Positions 1 to 11,111 of a stretch of 64,000 bases of DNA are shown piece after piece. This DNA comes from Hericium rajendrae (lineage: Eukaryota > Basidiomycota > Agaricomycetes > Russulales > Hericiaceae). The DNA is taken from assembly GCA_033439255.1 (NCBI GenBank), contig CM065879.1, positions 4,780,501 to 4,844,500 on the forward strand. Direction: 5' to 3'. Position numbers and translations under genes: made by a program. The notes beneath the pieces are model-generated. The model did not search any database and had not been told where the DNA came from. It worked only from the letters and a program-made list of their open reading frames with translations. Within the stretch, counting starts at the first letter, position 1. The number at the start of each line of letters is the position of its first letter.

Positions 1-2319
1 ATTGATTATAGGTTATGATCTTACGTCTCAGGCAGCTGTGCTGCCATCCTAATCTCATCCTGGTCCGCTTCCATGCTTTCCTGTCGTATAGCTCTGCGCT
101 TATCCTCGTCTTTCCAGAGCCAAGCCGAGGGCTACGAAGACCCGACAATACTTGTTGCCGACGACAGCGAGAAGGAGCTAGAGCGCGCAAAGCGGACCAT
201 GGGCGCTGGTTGGGTCGCGGAGGTGCGTTGATCAAATGCCGCCATTGTGAATTGATGCCGATGTCTCGAGTTGCCGAACAGGTGAAGAAACGGTGAGTAA
301 TGTCGGACGTTTCTTTTCAACCTGGTGTTCATGTATGCGTGGCGGACAGGTTCCTTGCGCGTGCCCGGGCCATGGAACTTGACTTCACTGATCAAGGTGA
401 CGAAGATGATGCGGCTTGTCCTGTTTGTCATGACTGTACGATTGCCATGTTTTCTCCACTTGGCAATATTTTGACCATTTATCTAGTTTATACCCCGAAG
501 AATGGAAGAGTCATGTCTTGTGGACACGAGATCTGCCATGGTGAGTCTTGATTATCAGTGGTTATATTCAGCCCTGACCATGAGCTTGCGTTACAGAATG
601 CATGCTTGACTTGAGCCATTCCGCGATGGCTCATAATGGAGAGTTGTGAGTTCACGAATTACGTAGCGTCGTTTGTTCGGGGGTTGATAAACTTTGATAC
701 GCAGTGGCCACGGAAACGAGCAGCAGAACCTGCAGGTTGAGAAGATGTACGAGGCAGCAGAGGCCAAGGGTCTCCGACCATGCAAGTACACGCCACTTCC
801 ATCTGAAATTCCTCCGCTAAATATGGCGCGTAGGCCCGAAATGCAAGAAGATGAACGATCTCCGGCCGTCTGCAGTCTTCCAGTCATCGGCATTCGAGCC
901 CTCGGAAGACGAGCTCCGCGAGTATACGCGCGCACAGCGCCAGCGCGGGAAAGTCGCGAAGGCGAAGAAGCCCAGCATCTTGTTCTCGTCGCTGGTGGAC
1001 ACGAAGAAGCGGGAGCCGATAGATCTGGATACGCTTGAGCTGAGTTCGATGACGACGACGATATGCCGGATATCTCGCAGATTCTGTCGGGGAAAACAAC
1101 CAAGAAAGAGGGAAAGAAGAAGGGTCAGTGAGGTATCGGGTCTGGATCTATGCATGTTTCTGAATGATGCCCTTGCGTTTTAGCTGCGGCATCGTCCGAC
1201 AGCGATGATGTGAGTGTCTAAATGTCTGATGATCTGCCGTTAGCTTACATTCCACGTCCAGGATGACATCGAAGTTGTCGAGAAGAAGGCCCCTGCAGGC
1301 GATGATTATAACGAAGACGAGAAGACGTGGGTTCTTTATGTTTTCCGCTGTCCAGAGTCCCGCTCACAGTCTCGACAGTCCTGCAGCACCCAATGCCGCC
1401 ATGGTTGCCACGTGGAGGCGCGGCGACAGCGACCTGGAGCCGAGCGCGAAAATGTTGGCGCTCATCACCGCTCTGAAGGAGGCCGACACGCACGGGGACA
1501 AGACGATCGTCTACTCGCAATGCACGTTCGATCTTTGGCTAGAAGTCTGAATAGAAGCTGATATTCGTGACAGGGACGTCGATGCTTGATCTCGTAGAGC
1601 TGCTGTTCTCGCGGTATGGGATTCAGAATTTGCGTTACGATGGAAAGATGTCGAGAGAGGCTCGGGATAAGACGTTGCTTACGTTCCGAAAGAGCGGTGG
1701 TCCGAAGGTCATTCTCATCAGGTGAGCATCTCATGGCGGGCGGAAACGACACGCAGCTGACGTTGGACCATAGCACGAAATGTGGTGGTGTCGGTCTGAA
1801 CCTTGTCTCGGCGAACCGGGTCGTGAAGTATGTTCTGCCCTCGAACTACTTCTACGAATGCTACTCACTAAGTTTGTGCAGCTTGGATCTGTCCTGGAAC
1901 TTTGCTGCGGAATCGCAGGCATACGATCGCGTCCATCGTCTTGGGCAGGAGAAAGACGTCTTCATCAAGCGACTTGTCGTTCGTGATACCATTGAGGAAA
2001 GGTCAGTCGATTCACATGCAGCACATGATTCGGTGCTGAGCTATCTATCTAGGATGTTGAAACTGCAGGAGCTGAAAGTCGGTGCGTAATAACGATTGTC
2101 TACGTACTCTTCGCTATCTGACGAATGTGTGTAGGTCTTGCTGATGCGGCGCTCGGTGAGGGCACCGGAGTCAAGCTGCACAAGATGAGCGTGAAAGAGA
2201 TCAAGCAGGTAGGTCTGAGTATTGATGGTATAATTTCTATGCTGAACGGCGCTCTTGCTCAGTTGTTCGGCATGGCCCCAGTTCAACAACAGAACCAGAA
2301 TCAGAACCCAGCGAACTAG
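1..2319 (+). CDS. SNF2-family DNA translocase with embedded RING finger (Rad5/Rad16/Uls1 type), 5'-truncated by the window
   Basis: The 3' half of an ATP-dependent DNA translocase of the group that carries a RING finger between the two helicase lobes; relatives remodel chromatin or act as ubiquitin/SUMO-targeted ligases in DNA-damage tolerance. The window opens inside the gene at LRLRQLCCHPNLI (nt 20-60). A RING follows: CPVC near nt 418, then SCGHEICHECM, split by an intron near 540-597. An acidic linker leads into the helicase C lobe: KTIVYSQ near 1500, LRYDGKMSREARDK near 1630, TKCGGVGLNL near 1775, and AYDRVHRLGQ (arginine-finger motif VI) near 1920. The stop is TAG at 2317. The ending (LADAALGEG ... 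QLFGM) resembles fungal Uls1/Rad16 relatives, but I cannot choose between them. Exons are small with many introns. Near nt 1045 the linker changes frame; a 50-nt intron with a weak GAG acceptor or a missing base would fix it. Confidence 0.85.
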
Positions 2320-2760
2320 TTCAAACATCATTCGACCATTTATTTAATCAAGCTCTGTCAATGCGAAGAACATGGCTTGTAGAACACAGACCCAGGCTAC
2401 ATATACCTACGAACACATCATGGATGGCTCGTAAATAATGTATTGCTGTATCAACATCGGCCCCGTTGCGTATCATACTATGCTTGCATATTTGTGTACG
2501 ACTTACTGTTTTCTTATTCCCATAGCGTAGGAAATTTTGTAGTGTCTTTAGTTACCCCAATTATGTTTGTCGTGTGGGTTTAGTCCACAGGACGTTGATC
2601 CTTGTCTAATTATATGCTCGCCCTACTTCTTTGCTTCAAAAACGCACGGTCTCTCTGCACGTTTTCGCAACAATCACGGGTCTGAACTGCCTATAAAGTA
2701 CATGGATTCGCTCGCATTCTCATAATTAGTGTCGGTTTTCAGGTAAAGTCCTAGGGTAAA
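2320..2760. other. Intergenic, between convergent 3' ends
   Basis: AT-richer sequence between the stop of the SNF2 gene and the stop of LCL3. It should hold both 3' UTRs and polyadenylation sites. No ORF or repeat worth recording was seen. Confidence 0.6.
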
Positions 2761-3954
2761 CTAGATGATAAGGGATATAAGAGATCCCTGGGCTATTTTT
2801 TCGACCGGGATCCACCCAAGGCCCCGAAAACCCGACGCAGAAGACCAGGTTTCTCTACCAACCGGTTTGTCTGCCGTTTCAGCTTCCGCGCCGCCGGCAT
2901 ATCGCTTCTTGTACTCAGCAGGCGACTCGATGTTGATGCCATTCTTCCAGATTCCCCGCCGCGCAGCCCTTGGAAGACGACATCAGTGACTTAATCGGGA
3001 AATATTGTTGGCGCGCACTGTGCTTCGGCCTGTATCCGCAGGAACTCGTCCTTGCCCCACCGGCCGTACTCCGCCCCGGCCTGCTCGTACACCTGCACCC
3101 ACCCGGCGCGCAGCATCTCGAGGCGAGCGACTTCCCGAAGAACGTGCTGGGGAGGATGCGCGGCGGGAGGAGCGGGACCGCCACCTGTGCGTTCGGCCCG
3201 GTGTCAATGCTGAGGGAAGAAGAGGAAAGGAAGGGACGCACGACGCGGCCGTATTGGTCCCGGCGGTGGAGCTGGCAGTAGACGGTTTTGCCTTCGACGT
3301 GGGCCTTGAGCCATTGGAGCGCGTCGGCTGCGAATGGCTGGCTCGGTTTACCGAAGTGGGCGGCCTGGACGAGAAGAGTGGGTTCGAGGGAAGGGAAGGG
3401 GGTCGTGTGATACGCACCTCGGGGGCATCTACGCCAGCTATTCGTATATGGATTGTCTGTGATCTAAGGTCTAGTTTTATCATGAATCAAGGCAAGATGA
3501 TAGGATGGAAAGGATGTACCTTTTGATTTGGAGGGTACTCTTCGGAACTTCAGCGGCCATCTCCAGCCTAGTCCCGGTGTATGGTATAATCGAAAGTTGT
3601 CCGCATCACCTACACTGTGTGCGGAAGCGTCAACAACTTCCATAACGAACTGGAATATGCTTACCTCGTCACCATGCCCTTGATCCATCTCTTTCTGCCT
3701 AGGATATTGGGCGTGATCCAGTCGGAATTGGGTATACGTTTGAAATATCTCTTGTAACAAGCCAATAGACCGACCGACGTAGCAGCTCCGATGGTAAATG
3801 CGCCGATAATAAGGGTCTCGGGCGGTAGCTTCGCTACTTCCTGCTGGACCTTTGCGACTTCGTTCTGCACCTCCGTGATGACCAGTTTCTGCTGCTCTTT
3901 GCTAGATGGTCGATTCTCGGACTTCCCTCCAAAAGGCCATGGTATAGACGGCAT
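2761..3954 (-). CDS. LCL3: Lcl3-like membrane-anchored endonuclease with a staphylococcal-nuclease (TNase) domain
   Basis: Probable Ca-dependent endonuclease of the fungal Lcl3 family, anchored in a membrane (mitochondrial in yeast). The start is ATG at 3954 ([11 protein letters not shown]). A hydrophobic segment ([20 protein letters not shown]) lies at about residues 48-67. The TNase domain follows: [18 protein letters not shown] (active-site strand), [14 protein letters not shown], then HRRDQYGRV (active-site Arg region) and [20 protein letters not shown]. The [17 protein letters not shown] ending is family-typical and the stop is TAG at 2761-2763. After QYGRV the frame is kept by an intron with a GTGCGT donor and a CCCCAG acceptor; reading straight through would break the last third. 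It is divergent from TAH18, with 176 bp between the two start codons. Confidence 0.85.
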
Positions 3955-4130
3955 CAGAATACCTCAGTAGTTAACAGAAACGAAGAATGCGCCAGCTACC
4001 AGGCTGGACGTGGACAAGGGACTGAACAAGCCTGAATAGCAGGTCGCCGGGTGGAGCCCTCGAGGCGGCCCACGCGGCCCGGAGCGGGGACGCGTAGATT
4101 TCGCGTGTGGAGGTTATCTGATAACCACGA
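3955..4130. promoter_or_regulatory. Shared divergent promoter of LCL3 and TAH18
   Basis: Only 176 bp separate the two start codons, which point away from each other, so both 5' UTRs and any promoter elements must fit here. I see no clear TATA box. The identification rests on geometry alone. Confidence 0.6.
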
Positions 4131-6332
4131 ATGTCTCGCTCATCCACCCCAACCGACGAAACCAATACACGGACACTGACGATATTGTATGCCACAGAGA
4201 CAGGAAACGCACAAGATGCAGCGGACCGCATCGCACGCCACTGCCGTCGAATTCACTTCCAATGCCGAGTGTGTCCTATGGAGACATACCCAGTGGTGAG
4301 TCACTTTTCCGTCGCTGCTTACCAGGAACACCTCTCAGACGAAAGACAGACCGACATTGTCTCCGAGACGCTGGTTGTGTTCGTGGTATCGACAACCGGG
4401 ACAGGGAAGGAGCCTCGCGCGATGACGCCGCTGTGGAACATGCTGCTTCGATCTGACCTGCCGCCCGATCTGTTCGAGGACCTTGAGTTTGTGGTCTTCG
4501 GACTCGGCGATACCGCATACGAGAAATTCTGCTGGCCAGCCAAGAAGCTGTCTCGGCGCCTACAGAACTTGGGCGCTACGGAGATATGCCCGCGGGGCGA
4601 GGGCGACGAGCAACATACACTTGGGTATGGCGTCTGGTTGTTTTGCTGGTGCGGGCGCTGAGTTTTTGCACCAGGGTGGATGGTGCGTTGGGCCCGTGGA
4701 TTGAAGTGTTGACCCGCACTCTGCTTGAGTTATTTCCTCTTCCACCTAATTTGCCCGTGGATTCGGCGGATGCTTTACCGCCGCCTCGCGTGAGCATCGT
4801 AGATGCCCTTCCAGACGAACTTATACACACACAAGACCCGCTTCTCCAAGATGTCTTATACCACAAGCGCAAAGGTTCTTCGGAACGACCGTATTACCGC
4901 AGAGGATTGGTACCAGGACGTGCGACATTTCGAATTGCAGTGCGAAGATAATATTGCGTGAGTGAAATCTTCAAGAAATCTGTATCCATTGCTGAAAAAT
5001 ATGTTGAGTAGGTATGAGCCCGGTGATGTCGCCGTTATCCATCCAGAAGCATCCCCTATAGATGTAGACTCCTTCCTCACCACTGTTGGTTGGGCGAACG
5101 ACGCAGACCAGCCCATCCGAATAAAACAGACATTATTTGGTAATTCAATTCCATCGCTTGACATCTTTGTTTCTCATTTAAGAATTAGATCAGAGCCTTC
5201 CAGACCATCTTCCACCCGTCTCCACGCTACGCATCCTCTTTTCGCGATACCTCGACATCAACGCAGTACCCAGACGATCCTTCTTCGACCTCCTCCGTCA
5301 CTTCACCACCGACGATCGCGAACGCGAAAAACTCGACGAGTTCGTCTCAACGCCAGAAGGTGCGGTGAGTTTCTCCTCCCTCTCCATCTTTTCATACCTG
5401 ACCATCCCGCAGGAGGACATGTATGACTACACGCAGCGCGTGCGGCGCACCATCCGCGAGGTCCTCGAGGAATTCCGCAGCGCGCGCATACCCAAAACCT
5501 ACATCTTCGACCTCTTCCCGCGCCTCCGCCCGCGCGAGTTCTCCATCGCCAGCTCGGTCCAACGCCATCCACACGAGATCCACCTGTGCGTCGCCATCGT
5601 CGCGTATCGCACGAAGCTCAAGATTCCGCGGCGCGGGCTGTGCACGACGTACCTCGCGACGCTGCGTCCTGGTTTGCTCCAGTTTCTCATGCGTATGTGG
5701 CGTTTCTGACTGGGGTTTTTTCAGGTGATACGCTGCGCGTGGGTATTAAAAAGGGCGTGCTCTCCCTCCCTCCAGACCCCCAAACGCCCGTGATCTGCGT
5801 TGGCCCGGGACCGGGATCGCGCCCATGCGCGCCGTGCTCGAACAGCGCATCCACACCGGCGCAAAAAGTACGCCGCCCACCCATCCTCCATCGCATCACT
5901 TAATGAACATTTGCCAGACAACACGCTGTACTTCGGCTGCCGCTCCGCCGCGAAGGACCAGCACTACCACGCGGAGTGGGCGCAGTACGCCGCGCGCGGC
6001 GAGCTGGTGTACCGCGTGGCGTGCTCGCGCGACGGGCCGGAGGGCGCGCCGCGGGTTTATGTCCAGGACCGGATCGCGGAGGATGCGAGGCGCGTGTGGG
6101 AGCTCATTGGGGAGCGGGGGGCGTGGGTGTATATCTCTGGGTACGTCGTGTGTTTGTCGAAAGGGGCGAGGCTGATGTGCGGTGCAGGTCGTCGAATAAG
6201 ATGCCGCTGGCGGTGAGGGCGGCGTTGGTGGGTGCGGCGCGGGATGAGGGCGGGATGAGTGAGGAGGATGCGAAGGCGTTTGTGGCGAGGATGGAGAGGG
6301 AGGGGAGGTTGCTTGAGGAGTGTTGGAGCTAG
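4131..6332 (+). CDS. TAH18: NADPH-dependent diflavin oxidoreductase, Tah18/NDOR1 type
   Basis: Electron donor for the Dre2 (anamorsin) step of cytosolic iron-sulfur protein assembly: NADPH to FAD to FMN to Dre2. The start MSRSSTPTDET is followed directly by the FMN-binding flavodoxin domain: TILYATETGNAQDAADRIA, then VVFVVSTTGTGKEP and VVFGLGDTAYEKFCWPAKKL. After an intron at about 4627 comes the FAD/ferredoxin-reductase part (VLRNDRITAEDWYQDVRH; FPRLRPREFSIASS is the Arg/Ser FAD motif near 5520). The NADPH part is LYFGCRSAAKDQHYHAEW and VYISGSSNKMPLAVRAAL, ending LLEECWS with TAG at 6330. An intron at 4790-4835 (46 nt, GTGAGC...AAG) restores the frame before the FAD domain. Length and domain order fit the family. 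Confidence 0.9.
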
Positions 6333-6631
6333 GTTGCTTAGCGTCAGTAGAAACCGTTTGGCTGGCTCGAGCAGGGCAGCATCAAAAAACAGGTTGGCGA
6401 AAAGTAGCAACGTTCTGATAGGTGTTCGCGTCCTTACCAGGAAACCTTCAGAATCAGCACCATCCATCTACTTGGGGATGACGTTACGCTCAAGATCATG
6501 ATCAAACAGAGTTGAATGAGAATCGATGCTTGGATTGACGGATATTTGTTACATTGGGCACTCGGACACTCGAAATACTGTGCAACAAGAGCACGTCCGC
6601 CGGCTATTAAATTTATTGTGGAACGAATCCT
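6333..6631. other. Intergenic, between convergent 3' ends
   Basis: About 300 bp between the TAH18 stop and the stop of the minus-strand unknown gene. No feature was seen beyond the expected 3' UTRs. Confidence 0.5.
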
Positions 6632-7441
6632 TTACGTGGCGGTGGTCCTGAATATCGCCAGTAAAAATGAACACCAGGAAGGGAGACAGAGATAGTAGCT
6701 AGACGCACTGCGACCCTCCTCTTCAGCACCCGGGCCGTCTGGTGGGCCCAGGAACAGCGAATAATTCAAGATCTTCTTCAACTCGTCCTCTTTCCGCTCT
6801 TGCCATGTGATCGTTTGTTGGTACGAGTTATCCACATATACCCAGGCGCCCGGCGATTCAGAAGGGTCGATCCCAGCGTCCTGCTGGAATTGAGCCAGGG
6901 CCTTCAAGCGCTCCTTATCATATCCCATCAGAGTCCGACGCAGGGAGTTTTCCCCAAAGGCCGGGAAGACCCAGCAGTAGTGTTTCTTCGCTTTGCGGTC
7001 TTCGGTGCCGATCCAGACTTGACGGCACGACAGGTGGGCGAGTGGAAGATCTGGCTGGGCATACTTGTGTTTGATCTTCAACATGCGCGAATGTACGGCT
7101 AAGCAAATATCCATCTCCTTCGCAGTCCGTATCTCCTCCTCTGATTCTCCGTTCCTCTTTAGCTGTTCTTCGTACGCCTTCGTCCACGTCTTATTGTAAT
7201 TACTGTCTGGCGACGCAAGGATAGCTTGGAATAGTTTGTTCTCATCGACAAGCCAGCCGGTACCGGCCTGCCTTTCCATTTCCTGTTGTTCCGCCTCAGA
7301 GTAAGGGTTGAAATCATCGTCGCTGATGAGAGTCCAACGAAAGACCCGTGAGACGTTAAAGTTTCGAAGCTAGGGCTAGACTTACTTTCGTCCCGGTATT
7401 ATAGTTTCGGTTTGACCGTCGGTATTCTCGCTCTGAAACAT
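6632..7441 (-). CDS. Uncharacterised protein, two exons, 248 residues
   Basis: I do not recognise the family. Exon 1 (7441-7386) begins MFQSENTDGQTE. A 63-nt intron (7323-7385, GTAAGT...CAG) joins it in phase to exon 2 (7322-6632), giving ...PGRNDDDFNPYSEAEQQEME and one open frame to the stop. The protein is charged and probably soluble through most of its length (KEMDICLAVHSRMLKIKHKY, CRQVWIGTEDRKAKKHYC), with repeated Trp and Tyr. The last 25 residues are hydrophobic (SYYLCLPSWCSFLLAIF), which could be a C-terminal membrane tail. It lies 600 bp downstream of the MLKL-like gene on the same strand; whether the two are functionally linked is unknown. Frame-consistent splicing makes a real gene likely. 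Confidence 0.6.
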
Positions 7442-8041
7442 TTGGAAACCTAGAATAACAGGCGAGTCAATATGGATAAGCGCTGCGGGCTAGCGGATTA
7501 TATTGTGCTTGCGTGCATGCCACGTTGATACAGCTTCCTAGACGCTTTTGTTGAAAGGCCATAACAATACGTACAACGGGCAGAAAGTTTGACGTGATGT
7601 GGCCATGTGCTTTATTCATGATGAGTGCCCAGTCTGTAGTGACAGTGCATCCAAAAGCCGATAAGACAACGCCTTTCATACGGACGGAGTACGTGAGTCA
7701 TATCGAACGCGGTCCTCGCGGAAGCGTGATACGACTTCGGGCCCAATGAGCGCCCGGAATCGAATGAGGCATTGTCAAGGGTGAGAAAGGCGTTAGAGAT
7801 CATGAATAGAATAATCTGATTCGCGACGGGCGAAGGGGTACAAATGCATCAGGATGGAAAGATGTACGCACACTCAAGAATTACCGAATCTAGGTAAGTA
7901 TATTCCGCGCAAATGACCTTTGCGATAGACGAGAAGTACGTCAAGATGGCTTAATCAATTTACAACATCCTCCGCATCCGACTGGATATAATCAGCATGC
8001 CCAGACGGCCTGCGCAGAATCTCAGTCAGCCTGAAGCATTG
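7442..8041. other. Intergenic between two minus-strand genes
   Basis: It holds the 3' UTR of the MLKL-like gene and the promoter of the small unknown gene. Short minus-strand ORFs of about 60 codons occur here but show no family signature. Confidence 0.5.
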
Positions 8042-11000
8042 TTAAGCCAAAACATTTTCTTTCCATCCAGTATTACAACTGTACGTCCAACTGGTCGACC
8101 GCATTTCCCGCGGCCGCCGTGAACCCATCGGATCGTCCGTGCAGTGCGGGTCGAAGTCTTTCTGCTCAGACGTGACCAGATACACAATCGTCGGCACAGG
8201 GCCTGAATGGCCAAATCCAAATGGAGGCGACATATGGTGCCCGAAACCCTGCGGCCGCCCAGGAATCTGGGGCTGGCCGAACCTGGGATGGGTGAGCAGG
8301 CGCGAGCTCCAGTCTTTGACCGTGATGTTGTGGTCGACGGTAGTGCGCGTTACTGCAATCGATGTAAGATGTCGGTTCCCAGGCGCGACGTCCGGTGCAG
8401 CGCACCTAGCACGAGTTCATCCGGCTTGATGCCGTGATCCGCAGCCAGCGCCCGCGCGTTGTCGAGAAGATATTGCCATGCGTCGTTTACAGACTCAAAC
8501 CGAGTCTGGCGCCACACGAAGGCCGTCACTTCGCCCTGCGGCATCATCGCCAATGGCCAGCTTCGCGCCCATCAGCAGCAACTTGCGTTTCACGCGCGAG
8601 GACGTACCCCTCAAGCCCGCCGGGGAGCAGGTACGGGGTGATATCCTCTCGCGGCGAGAATCCGTCCACCCACCGCATCTGTGTCCCACTTGTCTCCTTG
8701 AGCACGGGTAGCCCGCACCCCCCGCGCGCCGCATCGAACACGTTCCCGAGGCGCTCAAAGGCGCTGAAATCCGCGCCGGGCGGCTTCATGCCGAAATCGC
8801 CGACACGGATCTCATCGACGGGCACGGGTGCGCGCCAGTACTGCTCGTGCGTCTTGCGCTGGAGACTGATCGCGCGGAGCGTGGAGAGCGAGACGAGCTG
8901 CTGGATATTGTCGTCGCCGTCAAGGAATGCGTCGAGCGCGGGTTCGAGCGCAGGATCGTCGGCGCGGTTGGGCAAGAGCGAGCGGACCAGCGGCGCGAGC
9001 TGGCGTAGTTTCTGCAGAGATTCAGCAGAGATTCAGTTGGCGCGGGCTGGAAACGCAGATGTGCGGGCAGTTACCGATGCCAGTTCCGGGAGGATGTCTG
9101 CATTTTCGGATTGTCCGACGCGTTCCAGGTCGGAAAGGTACTACTCAGAGTCAAAAAGACATTGATAATGTAACACGGTGGAGGCGTTACCTTTGTAGCG
9201 CGGTCCGCTATGGACTCCGTTAGGTTGTAGTTCCGCGCAGTAATCCAGTTTCCCTTCCTAGCGCGAGGCAGGCCGAGCAAAACATTATTATCCCCATCGA
9301 CGGTGAATGTTGCAGCCTAAAGTTGGACGGAGGGAATCGCAATCTCAGTCGACGGACTACGTGCAAAGATGGATGACCTCACCTCAATAAAATCCTGAGT
9401 CTGGCCTTCGTCCAGACCCTGCTGATTCCGGACGTACTGCACTGCGGACTAGTGCACACAAGTCTCGCTGTCAGGAAAGTCTTGAAACAGGACTTATGCT
9501 CACTGTGATATCTCGGTACTTGGATGCGTATTGATTAGCTATGGTTAGCGCGCAGACAATATTGAGATTACCATCTTGAGTATGGACACCGCACAGCCAG
9601 CCAAATTTTGCGTTGTTAACACCGTTTGCATGTATGCGTTGATGTCGCGCGGTTGGACTGAGGGGAGATAAGAAGTAAGCAGGTGTAGACCCCACGATGG
9701 ACACAAGCACGTACCGTGGGCTAGCAATAGGAAAGGGACGGGCGTCTTCCCATTCGAATAACCAACTAATTGTGGAGGATGTTCATGGCTATATGCGTAC
9801 AAACGGTCAATGACCAGGTAGTGGAGATGATTAGGTACTACGCACTACATGTTTCGAAGCATCTTGACGTCCTTTATCCATCGCTGATAGGCAAAATTGT
9901 CAGCCCTTCGTGATCCTTGAGTAGATTTTTCGACGGACCTTGAGAGCCTGACCCTTCGGCCCGTCATATCGTTTGACCAGCATTTTCTGACCATAGACGT
10001 TCGCTTGGTACATGCCTGAGAACCAGCCGACATTATTACGGATCGGCTTGCTAATCCTGACTTCGGATTGGTGATATCTGCGGAACTGGATATGTGACCA
10101 CTTCAGAAATCCATGCGCTGGAAAACTGAAACGATATTACCCCATATTCATCGTCTTGGCCATCGAGCTGATGTAGGAACTCATCCACCTCTTCGGAGGT
10201 CGAATTTTCGTTTTCGGTGGGTGCGATGTATGTTTTTACTGCAATGTTCTTGTTGGGTATGGTCAGTGCTGATGATGGTGCTTTGGTTGTTTTGTCCTCT
10301 GACGGTGCAGACGATGATGGTGCGCAATCATCCTCCAGCACTTCAACAAGACCTGAAGCGGTCGTGGGCGCTGCATCAAACTCATACGCCAGAGGACTCA
10401 TCACAAGCTCTCCTACGACCTTTGGTGTCTCGATAATTTGCCCCTCTGCGTCATCTGTTGAGCTGGATCCAGTCTGCAGACTGCCTACTGCAAGGTGAAT
10501 CTCAATTAAAGACGCGATCTGAAGCCGGTAAATGAGTTGTGAGCCATGGCTAAATGGGCAGACGCACCTGGAACGCCCGCGCGGATTCTTCAAGTGCGTA
10601 GTTGAAATCATCCAACGCTGCTTCGATGCTGGACTTGGACAATATGCGGTTCACCCACTTTGTCTGTGCCATATCTTGCATGAAATCACGTATGCAGACC
10701 AATGTTCTGGCATCTCGAGTCAAAACTTCCGCATCAGCCATGCCAAGAGTTCTCAACTCTCACCTTTCGAACTCTCGCACATTTTCTACGAGTGCTTTTG
10801 GTGCAGTTTCCCATTTCCCCTCCATACGATTCGCCAAGTCGACCAGTAGGTGCGCCACGCGTCGGGACAGACGAGAGCAATCTTGCTGATTGCTCTTCAC
10901 ATCCTGCAGACTAACATCTATCTCAGTTTTTTTCGAGGAGATTAGTGCTTACCCTAACGGTTTCTAGAATAGTCAAGACAATGGATGCTGCTGCCGCTGC

Positions 11001-11111
11001 TGGAGGGAACTGCAAGAGCCCTGTCACATCCGTCGCTAGTTTCGCGGCTACAACAGCATAATCCAACGAGTTGTTCCCGGTTACGTGTCTCTTGACGATC
11101 CGTAACGCCAT
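8042..11111 (-). CDS. MLKL-like protein: N-terminal four-helix bundle plus pseudokinase domain
   Basis: Exon 1 (11111-10953) begins MALRIVKRHVTGNNSLDYAV and contains LLQFPPAAAAASIVLTILETVR. In agaricomycetes this type of helical N-terminus resembles the MLKL/HeLo four-helix bundle seen in cell-death executors and NLR adaptors. Further helices follow over several exons: QDCSRLSRRVAHLLVDLANR, WVNRILSKSSIEAALDDFNY and IASLIEIHLAVGSLQTG. A Ser/Glu-rich linker (about 10500-10150) leads to a kinase-like fold: GMYQANVYGQKMLVKRY (a lysine in the VAIK position), then HEHPPQLVGYSNGKTP near 9780. The C lobe has no HRD loop and GLP where DFG is expected (VDGDNNVLLGLPRARKGNW near 9270), so it should be catalytically dead. 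The tail has VTPY-like ITPYLLPGGLEG, VTAFVWRQ and TIVYLVTSEQKDFDPH. A 47-nt intron at 8561-8607 (GTACGT...AAG) and a 55-nt intron near 8355-8410 keep the frame; the first is uncertain. The stop is at 8042. Domain naming is from remembered patterns, not a search. Confidence 0.7.

Noticed and set aside
3100-3250. Frameshift in the last third of LCL3
   Set aside because: An intron from GTGCGT after QYGRV to CCCCAG joins the conserved blocks in frame.
4785-4880. Frameshift before the FAD domain of TAH18
   Set aside because: A 46-nt intron at 4790-4835 with a GTGAGC donor resolves it.
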